Below are positions 17,803-26,589 of a stretch of DNA of 64,000 nucleotides, one piece after another. Under the pieces are notes generated by a model. That model made no database searches. It was not told the DNA's origin and saw nothing but the letters and a program-made list of their open reading frames with translations. The DNA is from Geomonas paludis (GTDB lineage Bacteria > Desulfobacterota > Desulfuromonadia > Geobacterales > Geobacteraceae). The translations under genes and the position numbers were made by a program. Every line of letters starts with the position of its first letter. The stretch's first letter is position 1. Location: contig NZ_BLXY01000005.1 in the NCBI RefSeq assembly GCF_014193585.1, positions 1 through 64,000 on the forward strand, in the 5' to 3' direction.

Positions 17803-18864
17803 TTATTCTTCTGAATGGTCGGGGAGCAGTTGGAAGACCTGGATTCTGTTGTTGTAGGTATCGGCCACGTAGATGGTGTCGTTCGCATCGATGAAAAGAC
17901 CGGAAGGCATCCAGAGCTGGCCGTTGCCGCTCCCCCTGGTGCCATAGCTCAGCAGCAACTCCCCTTTCTTGTTGAATACCTGCACCGTGTCGAAAAGCGT
18001 GTCGCACACGTGCAGATGGCCTTTGCTGTCGATGGCAACCCCCTTGGGCTTGGCGAAGGTGCCGGACACGTCGCCGCGCTCACCGAACCCTCTGAGATAG
18101 GCACCGGTGCTGGAAAAGATCTGCATGCGTCCGTTCAGGGAGTCGGTGACCACGATACTCCCGTCTGTGCCCACGGCCAAGTCGGTGGGGCGGTTGAAAC
18201 TGCCGGCCGCCTCTCCGGACGCCCCGAAACGGAGTACCTCCTTACCGGCACGGTCGAAACCGACGACCTGCCCCGCCAAGGTATCGCTTACGTAAAGGAG
18301 GCGCCGGCCCGGGCTGTAAGCGATGCCGGTCGGGCGCAAAAGCCCCTTGGTCACGAAAGGCTGGACCTTTAGGTCGTCGAGCGCGAAACGGTAGATGGCC
18401 CCCTTTGCTGAGTCGGTAACGTACACCATCTCATCAGCATCCTGCGCGATCCCTATGGGAGAGGCGAAGGATTGCTCCCCCTCCCCCACCACCACAAGGT
18501 AGCGCCCCTCGAGGGGATCTATAACGTGCACGCTCCTGGCGCCTGGATCGGCGATGAAGGTCCGTTTTTTGCTGTCGGCGTAGACGCCGTAGGGGCGAGC
18601 TATCTTCACCACCTCCTCGCCGAGCAACAGGTCACGAACCCTTGACAGTACCCCTTTTTGGATGTTTGCGTCCCTTGAACTGGAAATGGAGCGAACCCAC
18701 GCCACGCGTGGCTCTTGAGGAGGGGGAGGCCAGACGATGCTGTCCAGTGCCTGCACCTGCCCTTTCGGCACGACACTGCACCCCGAAAGCAGCAACAACG
18801 CCGCTACTATGACAACGGCAAAAATGTACACTAAGTCGCGGTGGGCAGGCGTGGAACATCGCAT
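17803..18864 (-). CDS. NHL-repeat beta-propeller lipoprotein
   Basis: A 353-residue lipoprotein: a hydrophobic signal ends in lipobox LSGC (Cys29), followed by the motif IVWPPPPQEPRVAWVRSI. At least five to six NHL repeats follow, each with a PxGIAxD.../VTDSxxxxIxxF pattern (for example PTDLAVGTDGSIVVTDSLNGRMQIF). This predicts a six-bladed propeller in the periplasm or at the outer membrane. Its start overlaps the stop of the beta-barrel gene (TGATG), showing tight coupling. NHL proteins are known companions of Geobacter cytochrome conduits; the job here, perhaps a docking scaffold, is not established. A paralog is encoded at 21542-22789. Confidence 0.85.
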   Translation of the reverse strand: MRCSTPAHRDLVYIFAVVIVAALLLLSGCSVVPKGQVQALDSIVWPPPPQEPRVAWVRSISSSRDANIQKGVLSRVRDLLLGEEVVKIARPYGVYADSKKRTFIADPGARSVHVIDPLEGRYLVVVGEGEQSFASPIGIAQDADEMVYVTDSAKGAIYRFALDDLKVQPFVTKGLLRPTGIAYSPGRRLLYVSDTLAGQVVGFDRAGKEVLRFGASGEAAGSFNRPTDLAVGTDGSIVVTDSLNGRMQIFSSTGAYLRGFGERGDVSGTFAKPKGVAIDSKGHLHVCDTLFDTVQVFNKKGELLLSYGTRGSGNGQLWMPSGLFIDANDTIYVADTYNNRIQVFQLLPDHSEE

Positions 18865-20879
18865 CAGAAGGATCTCCTTATGTTGAACGCCAGCGACTGA
18901 TTGAGTGACCGTCCGCTCGTGGAGAAGCTGTAGTTGACTGCACTATCGAGGGTAAAGGTGGTCTTGCCGTAGCCCCCCTCCAGGGCGAACTGGGCTCCCA
19001 GTTTGTTGCTTCGGGCAGCTTCGGTGAGCAGGTTGTAATAGCTGAGGGTAAGCTTCCCCTTGGTATTGAGCACCATCAACCGCGTATAGGTGGATGAAAC
19101 CATCAGCGTGTTGTCCCAGGAAGTGCCCCCCGCCTCACCGCTGTATGAGGACCGGGAATAGAGGTCCTGTACCCGCGTAACCAAGGTCGCGCCCCTGCGT
19201 CCGGACATCGTATGGTTCCAGTTAGCCTCAACGGCCTTCACCCGGCTCTTCGGGGCCTGCTCGTCAGAATACCCGAGAGAAGCGTAATGCGGGTAGAAGT
19301 TCCACTCGGCTCCGAGCTTCAAGGAGGTCCTGTCCCCGATGGTGGAGCTCAGGTCGGTTCCCGAAAGGACGGTCTGGTCGGCCCAGGCGTAGCTGGCATT
19401 TAGCGCATAGCGATTTCCCAAAAAAGAAAGGTAGCTGCCAACGCCTTGGGCCAGGGTGGAGTATTTCACCTGTGGACTTTGACTATAGGAGTAACTCAGG
19501 TAGAGTCGGCCGGTCCCGGGATCTGTGTTTAGCAACACCCTGGTCTGCGTGCCAGAGGGGAGCACGGTGAAATCGGTGTAGGGGGCGGTGTGGGCCTCAT
19601 CCAGGTAGAGCCGCACGCTCCCGGCTACGACGTCTCCCCTGGGGATGGTGTGGAACTGCGGAAAGACCCCGCTCAGGCTGATGCTGTCCCGTACGTCGAT
19701 CACCACATCCGTCCTCATGCGCTCCATGACATTGTAACTGCAGTTGTAGTTCGCGGTGAGACTGCTTTCCCTTGGCAGGCGGTTAGTATACCTTATCCCG
19801 GCGCTCGCCGACTTCGAGTCGTCTTTGCCATCGTTATAACTACCCTTGGTGATGTTTCCGGCCAAGTTGACCCCGATAGCCCGCAGAAAGTTCTGCGTCA
19901 GAGTTCCCGAGATGCTCTGCAGATCGCTTTTGGCATTGACATCCTCGTTTCTGTTCCGGTTGTAGCTTAAACGGCCGTCCAAAGCTTTGCCGATCTTCCA
20001 ATCCAGGTTCGAACCGAGTCCCTCCTGCATCCCTTCGAACCGTCCGCCTTTGTCACGGAAGGTGTACCTGGTGTCGATCCTGCGGGTCAGATCCCTTTCG
20101 TTTTTCCAGGTGAGCGCGTTGTGGATGCTGATGGTGGCATCCCTGTTCTCTTCCGACGTCCCACTTTCAATATCCTGACGGGTCGAACTCAAATCGAGGG
20201 AGGCCTCGGTCTGGCTCACCGTCCCACCCTGATGCTCCACCCCCGCATGGAAGGTGCACGAGGAAGTCTCAGTGTTCGTTTCCAGGCCGGAAGTCTTGCT
20301 GTGTCCGTTGGTGAGGGAAATATTCGCGGGGAGCAGGTCGTTCTTGATGATGAGGAAGAGGTTCTCGTGTTTGGAATCAACGGTATAGGTCCTGCCAAAG
20401 GGGGGGCTGACGGTCAGCAGGGACGAGTTCAGGTTGAAGTGGAGAGGAACCGGGCTACGGTCCAGTATCGTGCCGTTTACCTTGTAGGCGACACCATTGT
20501 CTTGAGTCCAGTGCTGGGCCTGGCTGGTGCGTTTGTTGAATTCCTGGTCGGCGGTCAAGGAGGCCTCGGCATCACCGAAGATGATCCTTGGATGCAGGAT
20601 GTAGTAGCCGGCGCCCAGAGAGTAGGTTTCGGCAAAGCCGTGCTGGGTAGAGGTGCTCTTCCCGGACTCGTAGCTGTTCATACTACCCTGGTAGTGGTAG
20701 GCGAAACCCGCATACTGGCGGAGGCTTGACACCCCGAGCAGGTTGAACTGGGCGGCCTGAGCCTCGCCTTGTGCGCCCCAAGCTATCACAGTGAGAGAAC
20801 AGCAGATAAAGCGTGCCAACGGCGACGGCAATGGGAGTTGATACCGCCTGTTCTTGGGGCCGTACGTCATCAGCATCAT
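18864..20879 (-). CDS. Outer-membrane beta-barrel of a porin-cytochrome conduit
   Basis: About 671 residues with a signal peptide (ends GEAQAAQ) and a body of alternating polar and aromatic beta-strands. It ends in Phe (FNIRRSF), the usual outer-membrane signature. Many strands contain Tyr/Trp girdle residues and turns rich in Gly, Asn and Asp. Length and genetic company (multiheme cytochromes on both sides) fit the MtrB/OmbB/Ext-type barrels that hold cytochromes across the outer membrane. Sequence similarity to a named family cannot be judged by eye. The start is uncertain (ATG 20879, 20876 or 20870 after GCAGGAG). It overlaps the following NHL gene by one base. Confidence 0.75.
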   Translation of the reverse strand: MMLMTYGPKNRRYQLPLPSPLARFICCSLTVIAWGAQGEAQAAQFNLLGVSSLRQYAGFAYHYQGSMNSYESGKSTSTQHGFAETYSLGAGYYILHPRIIFGDAEASLTADQEFNKRTSQAQHWTQDNGVAYKVNGTILDRSPVPLHFNLNSSLLTVSPPFGRTYTVDSKHENLFLIIKNDLLPANISLTNGHSKTSGLETNTETSSCTFHAGVEHQGGTVSQTEASLDLSSTRQDIESGTSEENRDATISIHNALTWKNERDLTRRIDTRYTFRDKGGRFEGMQEGLGSNLDWKIGKALDGRLSYNRNRNEDVNAKSDLQSISGTLTQNFLRAIGVNLAGNITKGSYNDGKDDSKSASAGIRYTNRLPRESSLTANYNCSYNVMERMRTDVVIDVRDSISLSGVFPQFHTIPRGDVVAGSVRLYLDEAHTAPYTDFTVLPSGTQTRVLLNTDPGTGRLYLSYSYSQSPQVKYSTLAQGVGSYLSFLGNRYALNASYAWADQTVLSGTDLSSTIGDRTSLKLGAEWNFYPHYASLGYSDEQAPKSRVKAVEANWNHTMSGRRGATLVTRVQDLYSRSSYSGEAGGTSWDNTLMVSSTYTRLMVLNTKGKLTLSYYNLLTEAARSNKLGAQFALEGGYGKTTFTLDSAVNYSFSTSGRSLNQSLAFNIRRSF

Positions 20880-20911
20880 GAAACGATCAAACTCCTGCAA
20901 GCCCGGCAGGG

Positions 20912-21523
20912 CTATTTCAAAAAGAAACGTGTGTCTCCCGAGTGGGGATCGTGGCAGTTGATGCAGGGCATATTCTTATCGCTGAACTGCGCGTGCATGC
21001 GCGCAGCCGCCCTAGCTTCGGTATGGCACTTTTTGCAGAGGCCATCCTTGCCCAGAACCAGCAGGGCCGCATTTTCAGAATCATGGGGAAGATGACAGGC
21101 CAAGCATTCGCCCACAGCGGCGGGGCCATGGTGGAAGGGCTTGTTCAGAAGCCCCTTGTGGCACATGAAACAGAGTTCCTCGGGCGATTTGAGCAGGCCG
21201 CCTTCGTCGCCGGCATCGGAGGCCGATTTATCCGCCTTGTGGCAATCATTGCAGCGCTTCTCCAGATAGGGCAGGTGCGTAGAACGTACTGGGGCCTGCC
21301 CCGCCGCAGCCGCAACCACCTCCTGCTTTTTCAGGGCCGCCTCTACCGCCTGCGCAGCGCTGTCCCGGCAGAGGTCCTCGACAGGAGGAAGAGTAGGATA
21401 GCCATCAAGCACCGACACCAGGACCTGGTGCCTCGTAACCGGGTCGCAGCCGCAAAGGACGAGCGTCAATAGAAAGGGCAGCGCTCTGCGCACGCCAGAA
21501 TGAAAAAGCACATCAAACCTCAT
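20912..21523 (-). CDS. Pentaheme c-type cytochrome lipoprotein
   Basis: A 203-residue lipoprotein with lipobox LVLCGC (Cys at about residue 26) and five CXXCH motifs: CNDCH, CFMCH, CLACH, CKKCH and CINCH. The last is followed by DPHSG. The first third is a heme-free helical linker. Size and order resemble the periplasm-facing cytochromes that feed outer-membrane conduits. It lies 18 bp below the NHL gene and about 32 bp above the beta-barrel gene, all on the minus strand, so it is part of one operon. The sequence ends with RFFLK directly after the fifth heme. Confidence 0.88.
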   Translation of the reverse strand: MRFDVLFHSGVRRALPFLLTLVLCGCDPVTRHQVLVSVLDGYPTLPPVEDLCRDSAAQAVEAALKKQEVVAAAAGQAPVRSTHLPYLEKRCNDCHKADKSASDAGDEGGLLKSPEELCFMCHKGLLNKPFHHGPAAVGECLACHLPHDSENAALLVLGKDGLCKKCHTEARAAARMHAQFSDKNMPCINCHDPHSGDTRFFLK

Positions 21524-21541
21524 CTCGATCGGCTTCGCAGC

Positions 21542-22789
21542 CTAGCGCTCCTGCGGCGTCGAGGAGGCTGCACCTGGGACGGAAGTTGCTCCCTTCTCGT
21601 TTTTTTCCTTCTCCGCCTCCTCAACCTTGCGCTTCTTTTCCACCTCTATAGCCTTCTTCTCTATCTCCAGCAGCGTCTTTTTGACATCAGCGTCGTAATC
21701 GGCTCCTTCTTTTTTCCCCAACCCGTATATATTCACGAGGTGCTCGCCCACCTGGCTCACCACGAAGACCACCTTTTCCAGCTTGAAACCCGGCTCGGCG
21801 AGACTTTGAAAGTAATCCAAGTTCTCGCTGCTGACGGCGATGCCTGCCGGTATGTTCAACGACCCGGCAGTTCCAGGCGCACCGAAGTACATCAAAAGCC
21901 GCATCTTGTCGTCAAAAATCTGCACGAGCTGCGCTGCCGCGTCTACCACATAAACAAGCCCCTGTTCGTCCACCGCAATCCCCCGGGGGCGGCCGAAGGT
22001 GCCGAAATCAACCCCCATCTTGCCATGCCCCATGAGGAAGTTGCCGTCGCGATCCAGCTTGATGATTCGGGCGTTGCCAAAGTTGGAGATGTAGATGGCG
22101 CCCTTGCCGTCGGACGCCATATTGGTCGGCAGCGACAGCGAGTTCTTCGGGTCCGAGTTCTGCCCTATGGACTTCAGCAAGTCGCCGCTCGTGATATCGA
22201 AGACCTTCACCAGGCTGCTGCTTTTGTCCAGCACATAGAGGAAGTTTTCCTCCACACGCACATCCACAGGGGTGAGGTTCAGTTCCCGGCCATAGCTGCG
22301 CAGGAAAGTGCCATCAGGGCCATACTGGAGCACCTCCTGCCGCGAAATGTCAGAAACGTACAGATTCCCTTTGGCATCCACGGCAACGTTGATCGGCTTT
22401 TTCAAGCGCCCAGCGTTCACGTTGCCTGCCAGGCGGTACATTTTCTTGTTGGGCAGGTCTATGATGACAACTTGCCCGCCCACCGAATCACATACGTAGA
22501 TCTTCCCATCTCTCACGGCAATACCGTACGGCTTCACCAAACCAACGAACTCCTCCGGCTTCTCACCCATATCGAACAGAGAGAGTTTCTTGGTCTCGAC
22601 CACATCGTTTGAGTCTTTGATTGCTTTGAGGAATTGGACGCGGGGCAAATTCGGGGCAGGGGGCCAGAACACGTGCTTTTTGCTTGAAGGCCCGGTACAC
22701 GCTGTCAGGCTCACACAAAGCATCACCATTGCTAGCAGCTTCATCATCGCCGCTATCGTTACATGGCTATGAGTCTTCCGTTTCCTCAT
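21542..22789 (-). CDS. NHL-repeat lipoprotein with charged C-terminal tail
   Basis: 415 residues from ATG 22789 (GGGGAGGAACT upstream). The lipoprotein signal has lipobox LTAC, then the same HVFWPPAPNLPRVQFLKAI motif as the other NHL protein of this operon (17803-18864). Five to six NHL repeats follow (KPINVAVDAKGNLYVSDIS, RPRGIAVDEQGLVYVVDAA). The last 50 or so residues are a strongly charged helix of Glu and Lys (LLEIEKKAIEVEKKRKVEEAE), likely coiled coil, which the paralog lacks. It is the first gene of the conduit operon after the hairpin at 22877-22898. The role is inferred as a scaffold for the conduit. Confidence 0.85.
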   Translation of the reverse strand: MRKRKTHSHVTIAAMMKLLAMVMLCVSLTACTGPSSKKHVFWPPAPNLPRVQFLKAIKDSNDVVETKKLSLFDMGEKPEEFVGLVKPYGIAVRDGKIYVCDSVGGQVVIIDLPNKKMYRLAGNVNAGRLKKPINVAVDAKGNLYVSDISRQEVLQYGPDGTFLRSYGRELNLTPVDVRVEENFLYVLDKSSSLVKVFDITSGDLLKSIGQNSDPKNSLSLPTNMASDGKGAIYISNFGNARIIKLDRDGNFLMGHGKMGVDFGTFGRPRGIAVDEQGLVYVVDAAAQLVQIFDDKMRLLMYFGAPGTAGSLNIPAGIAVSSENLDYFQSLAEPGFKLEKVVFVVSQVGEHLVNIYGLGKKEGADYDADVKKTLLEIEKKAIEVEKKRKVEEAEKEKNEKGATSVPGAASSTPQER

Positions 22790-22874
22790 AGTTCCTCCCC
22801 TCCTGGTACAGGTGTTCCATCCACCCAAAATCAATACTTCCTTATATCCAGAAATCACGAAAAAGGAAAGGGAA

Positions 22875-22898
22875 AAGGGCCGCCAATGTGACGGCCCT
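22875..22898 (-). terminator. Hairpin after the tetraheme gene
   Basis: GGGCCG/CGGCCC stem with a TTTTCCC tail on the minus strand. It may partly separate the tetraheme gene from the conduit operon, allowing read-through. Confidence 0.55.
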
Positions 22899-22923
22899 CA
22901 TGTAAAACGGATGTCTCTATGAC

Positions 22924-23754
22924 TTACCTGTTCTTGTCGTGGCAGGAGAGGCAAAGTTTGGAACCTTCCTGAGTAGCGTACAGGAAGTAGCCGTTGCCGG
23001 ATGCCGGTGCGGTGTTGCCTACGGCCGGGCCGTTGTGCACATCGTGGCAGGAAGCGCAGGTCATGACCCTGCCTTGTGCCCCATCGACATAGGTAAGAAC
23101 GGAGTCGATGGTCCTGGTAGCGTTGCCAATGAAGCCTTCGGAAGAAGCACGCAGTTCATAGGTGGGGTTGGAAACCATCTCATCATAGACGAAACCTACC
23201 GGATGGTCGTTGGTAAGGCCGGAGCCGTTCTTGTCAGCGATGGCGAAGTGGCTGCCGCTGGCGAACATGTTGATCTGGTCGTCACCCTTCTTGGTGGCGG
23301 CACCGGTCTGGCCGTAGTAGGAGTCAACCGCGATGTTGCCGTCGTGGCAGGTCATGCAGAGACGGGAAGGACCGGCCATAGGGTCGTAGAACTTGCCATC
23401 GGCACCCGGATCGAAGGTGGAGGTATTGTACTGGCTATAGCCACCAGCCGGTACATCGCGGCTCCAAAGCGGCAGGTAGGTGGTGTAATTGACGGTAGTC
23501 CCAACACCAGTAGCCGGATCCGTGATGACAGTAGTTTGCTGCAACTGCGTATCCTTCGCATGGTGCGGGGTGTGGCAGAAGGCGCAGACGCGGAGTTCAG
23601 TGTCAGCCTTTCCGCCGTTGGCGGCGATGAAGACGTTCATGTCGTGCTTGGAGCCGACGATACCGCCACCTTTGGAGCCGCTGGCAGCGTGTGCGAGTGT
23701 TGCGCCGGCTGCGAGGCCAGCAAGAGCGATAACGGCAACGAATTGCTTTTTCAT
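22924..23754 (-). CDS. Tetraheme c-type cytochrome
   Basis: A 276-residue periplasmic cytochrome with a Sec signal peptide (ATLAHAA). It carries four CXXCH motifs: CAFCH (followed by TPHH), CMTCH, CASCH and CLSCH close to the C-terminus. The N-terminal block (GSKHDMNVF, RVCAFCHTPHHA, LWSRD) matches the N-terminal part of the dodecaheme protein at 16123-17772, indicating common descent. It is the first gene behind a well-formed sigma-54 promoter and an upstream palindrome, so it is probably the best-regulated member of the cluster. The conduit operon lies directly downstream on the same strand. Confidence 0.9.
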   Translation of the reverse strand: MKKQFVAVIALAGLAAGATLAHAASGSKGGGIVGSKHDMNVFIAANGGKADTELRVCAFCHTPHHAKDTQLQQTTVITDPATGVGTTVNYTTYLPLWSRDVPAGGYSQYNTSTFDPGADGKFYDPMAGPSRLCMTCHDGNIAVDSYYGQTGAATKKGDDQINMFASGSHFAIADKNGSGLTNDHPVGFVYDEMVSNPTYELRASSEGFIGNATRTIDSVLTYVDGAQGRVMTCASCHDVHNGPAVGNTAPASGNGYFLYATQEGSKLCLSCHDKNR

Positions 23755-23879
23755 GGGTACTTCCTCCTGGTGAGATTTCGTAATTGAGTGTCGGCTCTCT
23801 TAGCTACACTGCAATCTTTCGGAAACAGGGACTTCCCCCAAAGGCACCTGCTCCCTTGCAAAAACATTTGGGACACTTA

Positions 23880-23897
23880 CAGCAAATGCAGTGCCAA
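23880..23897 (-). promoter_or_regulatory. Strong sigma-54 (-24/-12) promoter
   Basis: Minus strand TTGGCACTGCATTTGCTG matches the consensus TGGCAC-N5-TTGC at every key base with GG-N10-GC spacing. It lies about 125 bp before the tetraheme start. Confidence 0.8.
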
Positions 23898-24022
23898 TCT
23901 TAGCGGGTGCCTCACATGTGATCCAAATCACTGGTATCAATAAGAATTCACCTCACCCGCTTCAAGCACCGCGGCCGGCGGTCTCCATACTGCGGGGGCG
24001 ACTTGCCCCAACAACACCTCGC

Positions 24023-24044
24023 GTGTGGGTCATTTCCCCCACAC
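24023..24044. promoter_or_regulatory. TGGG-N8-CCCA palindrome
   Basis: TGGGTCATTTCCCCCA extended by GTG/CAC arms, about 125 bp upstream of the sigma-54 promoter, the usual place of an enhancer for an AAA+ activator. The rest of the 23755-24120 gap has no gene. Confidence 0.6.
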
Positions 24045-24057
24045 AAACTTCTTCCAG

Positions 24058-24087
24058 ACAAAAAAAACCCTGCCAGGGCAGGCAGGG
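24058..24087 (-). terminator. Terminator of the 24121-25458 cytochrome gene
   Basis: CCCTGCC/GGCAGGG stem followed on the minus strand by TTTTTTT, about 35 bp after the stop. Confidence 0.85.
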
Positions 24088-24120
24088 TCGGGAAATCAGC
24101 TGAGGAGTGTAGCAGCTTTA

Positions 24121-25458
24121 CTATTTAAATGATGTCGCCGCACCCTTTTTGAATGCGGTGCGATCATAGTTGTAGCGCCTGTGACACCCGGGGGCGCAGC
24201 TGCCGCCATTGGTTGTCTGCTTGAAGCGGCTGCGCACCCGCCAGTCGCCAAACTTGCTCCCCTCCACACCGATAAGCATTTTGCCCGTAGATGCGTGCGG
24301 TTCATGGCAGGCGCTGCAACTGCGCCCCTTGCTGCTGTTAACGTGGAGGTAGTGCAGGTTTCTACTGCCGTCACGAAACTTGGTATAAATGGTTGTTTCA
24401 GCGAACCCAACCATTTTCCTGTCATGGCATTTAAAGCATAAGTTGTAGCTATCACCCTGAAAGGGAACATAGAAGTCGAGCGAGTATTTCGCTGCGAGGA
24501 TGCGCGGGAAGTCCGAGCCATGCGGGTCGTGACACCCAGTGCAACGCCCTTTCTGAACCGGGCCATGCAAATTCGTTTTGCCGGCCAGTTCCTTCTGCAT
24601 GTTCCTAAGGGGGGGGGAGCCAAGACCTTCGGTTGCGTGACAGGAAAGACAAGAGGTTTTCTCGTCAGGAAATGACAGCAACCCGGGGCCGTTGGAGAAA
24701 TGGCTTGAATGACAGTTGCTGCAGAGTCTTCCCTGCACAACCGGCTTATGCGGCACCTTGGCTCCCTTGATCTTTTTGCCGACCTCTTTGTGACAACTGA
24801 CGCACAACTCGGGCATCGGGCGCTTCAATAGGCTCGCGGAGTCGGAGCCGTGCGGATCGTGGCAAGAGGTGCATGGCTCCTTCCTGACCGGAGGATGCAC
24901 CACGGAGGCTTTCCCCATCTTGATCGCGAAGTCTTGGTGGCAGCCTAGGCACAGCTCACGTTCACCCTTCTTCAGCAGCTTTCTCGCGTCCGTTTCGTGC
25001 GGATCATGGCAGGCATCGCAACTCCCTTCCGCAACGGGTCCATGAAGGTTCTTTTTTTGGAAGGCGGCTTGGTCGTGACAGGTGAAGCATAGCTCGCTTA
25101 GGCTCTCCGACTCGGCAAGCAACTTGGGCTTTGCACTCCCGTGAGGCGCATGGCAGGACAGACATTCCCCTTCCTTGACCGGCGGGTGCACCACCTTCTT
25201 CTTGCCCATCAGCTCGTGGCAGCTCACGCAAAGGGCGCCTCCTTTCGCGCTCAGCACGAAGCTCTTCCCCCCCGTAACGGGGTGCTCTTTTCTTTCCTGT
25301 CGATGGCAGGAAAGGCAGTCACCATCGGCGACAGGCTGGTGCATGCTTTTAACGGAGGTGATTTTTGGGTGGCAACCGGAAGTAAGACACCCTTCAGCTC
25401 CAAAGAGTTCCGTGGCAGGGAGTGCCACCAATGCCGCGACAACGAGATACCTGATCAT
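24121..25458 (-). CDS. Multiheme c-type cytochrome with up to 15 hemes
   Basis: 445 residues with a short signal peptide (ends LFGAEG). Thirteen CXXCH motifs occur at regular 25-45 residue spacing, most as pairs in which one is followed by xPH (CHAPHGS, CHDPHE, CHDPHGS, CHEPHA). In addition there is a CX4CH at the N-terminus (CLTSGCH) and a CX3CH near the C-terminus (CAPGCH), giving up to 15 hemes. The first part is a tandem repeat of about 40-50 residues (ELCxxCHxxxG ... VHxPVxxGxCxxCHxPHGS), so the protein should be a long molecular wire. ATG 25458 is chosen; a TTG nine codons earlier is also in frame. It lies 85 bp below the SurA-like gene, probably in its transcript. Confidence 0.9.
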   Translation of the reverse strand: MIRYLVVAALVALPATELFGAEGCLTSGCHPKITSVKSMHQPVADGDCLSCHRQERKEHPVTGGKSFVLSAKGGALCVSCHELMGKKKVVHPPVKEGECLSCHAPHGSAKPKLLAESESLSELCFTCHDQAAFQKKNLHGPVAEGSCDACHDPHETDARKLLKKGERELCLGCHQDFAIKMGKASVVHPPVRKEPCTSCHDPHGSDSASLLKRPMPELCVSCHKEVGKKIKGAKVPHKPVVQGRLCSNCHSSHFSNGPGLLSFPDEKTSCLSCHATEGLGSPPLRNMQKELAGKTNLHGPVQKGRCTGCHDPHGSDFPRILAAKYSLDFYVPFQGDSYNLCFKCHDRKMVGFAETTIYTKFRDGSRNLHYLHVNSSKGRSCSACHEPHASTGKMLIGVEGSKFGDWRVRSRFKQTTNGGSCAPGCHRRYNYDRTAFKKGAATSFK

Positions 25459-25543
25459 AGACTTGCCCTTTTGGTGGTTCGACAACTCAGGGACAGGGTG
25501 GGATCCCAGGACTTACTGATTCCCACAACCACATCCCGGGAAG

Positions 25544-26185
25544 CTACACCTTTTCTATCTTGGCCTTACCCCGTAACTGTTCAACGAAATCAGCAACCGC
25601 CTTTCTCACCTTTGCCTGCTTGAGGAATTCCGCCACCTGCCCCTTAACCTCTTCAAAACCGGCGCCACGGAACAACCTTTCCTTGTTGTCCTGATAAAAG
25701 TTTTGGATCTCCACATCCGAGACAACCGCCTTGGGCAGGAAAACGCCCTCGATCATCGAGTCAATGACAATGTCCTTACCCACCGCGATCCTGATCTCCT
25801 TTTCGGTCATGTTCACCGATTTCTGTGCCTGCTCATAAGCGGCCTGTGATGGATAACGGGCCCTGCTCTGTGCCATTCTTTCGGAAACCTTGCGGTCCAG
25901 GTCCTTAACCTCGAGCCTGCTTGCAGCTTGGTAGAGCAGTTCCGCAGCAACCAGTTGATTTACGGCAGTCTCGGTGACCTGCTTCATGATCTCCGGCGTT
26001 ACGGGCTGTGCTGTATTGCTTTTGGCAATAAGGGCTTTCGCCGCCCGTTCCACCTCGGCTCTTGTGATGGGGGCGCCGTTGACTATCACTGGCACCTCCT
26101 GCGAGAGCTTGGGCGCATTGGCGCAGCCCGTCAAGACGGCAAAGAATATAACGGCGGCGATGGTACGTAGCTTCGGGAACTGCAT
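25544..26185 (-). CDS. SurA-like lipoprotein lacking the parvulin domain
   Basis: 213 residues with lipobox LTGC. The SurA N-terminal chaperone segment (VIVNGAPITRAEVERAAKALI ... QLVAAELLYQAASRLEVKDLD) aligns along its length with the parvulin lipoprotein at 26658-27665. After FYQDNKERLF, however, it jumps directly to the C-terminal helix (FLKQAKVRKAVADFVEQLRGKAKIEKV). The roughly 110-residue rotamase domain between those points is absent, with no frameshift. It is therefore a chaperone-only form, not a peptidyl-prolyl isomerase. The start at 26185 has AGGAGGAAAT upstream. It heads an operon with the 15-heme cytochrome, suggesting a dedicated chaperone for it (inference). Confidence 0.85.
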   Translation of the reverse strand: MQFPKLRTIAAVIFFAVLTGCANAPKLSQEVPVIVNGAPITRAEVERAAKALIAKSNTAQPVTPEIMKQVTETAVNQLVAAELLYQAASRLEVKDLDRKVSERMAQSRARYPSQAAYEQAQKSVNMTEKEIRIAVGKDIVIDSMIEGVFLPKAVVSDVEIQNFYQDNKERLFRGAGFEEVKGQVAEFLKQAKVRKAVADFVEQLRGKAKIEKV

Positions 26186-26234
26186 AGATTTCCTCCTATG
26201 GTCGATTGAAAGCGTAACGAGAACCCGCATCGCA

Positions 26235-26253
26235 CAGCAAGAGCCATACCCAA
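26235..26253 (-). promoter_or_regulatory. Putative sigma-54 promoter (leftward)
   Basis: Minus strand TTGGGTATGGCTCTTGCTG: GG-N10-GC with a perfect TTGCT half, 50 bp before the start of the parvulin-less gene. The -24 half deviates (GGTAT). Confidence 0.5.
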
Positions 26254-26349
26254 CCTTCAAACGGTCTAACCTCTCCTCGACAATTCTGAAGGCGCCTGAT
26301 CAACCATCGTGCAACAGGACGTGAGAGATTCCATGCAGCAGCCTGTGGC

Positions 26350-26365
26350 TGGGTTAAATCCCCCA
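26350..26365. promoter_or_regulatory. TGGG-N8-CCCA palindrome
   Basis: TGGGTTAAATCCCCCA, about 100 bp from the leftward and 225 bp from the rightward putative sigma-54 promoter. Confidence 0.5.
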
Positions 26366-26465
26366 CGCACCCCCGACCGCTATCGCGGCTTCAGCTTGCA
26401 TTTAATTATTTCAATATTTCGATACGCGTGTAACGCATCGGCTCTCGAAAGTCAACTTCAAAAGC

Positions 26466-26489
26466 AGAGTGGGTCATTTGCCCCACTCT
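26466..26489. promoter_or_regulatory. TGGG-N8-CCCA palindrome, longest copy
   Basis: Core TGGGTCATTTGCCCCA with AGAG/CTCT extensions makes this the most symmetric copy. It lies about 100 bp upstream of the rightward sigma-54 promoter and 210 bp from the leftward one. The rest of the gap between the divergent genes holds no gene. Confidence 0.6.
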
Positions 26490-26589
26490 TGACTCCCCGT
26501 GCTGTCAGGGCTGCGGTGTTTCCCGCACCGGACTTACGGCACTGCCACTCCAACCGTTTACATTCAGGCATTTAAGCACCGCAGTAACA

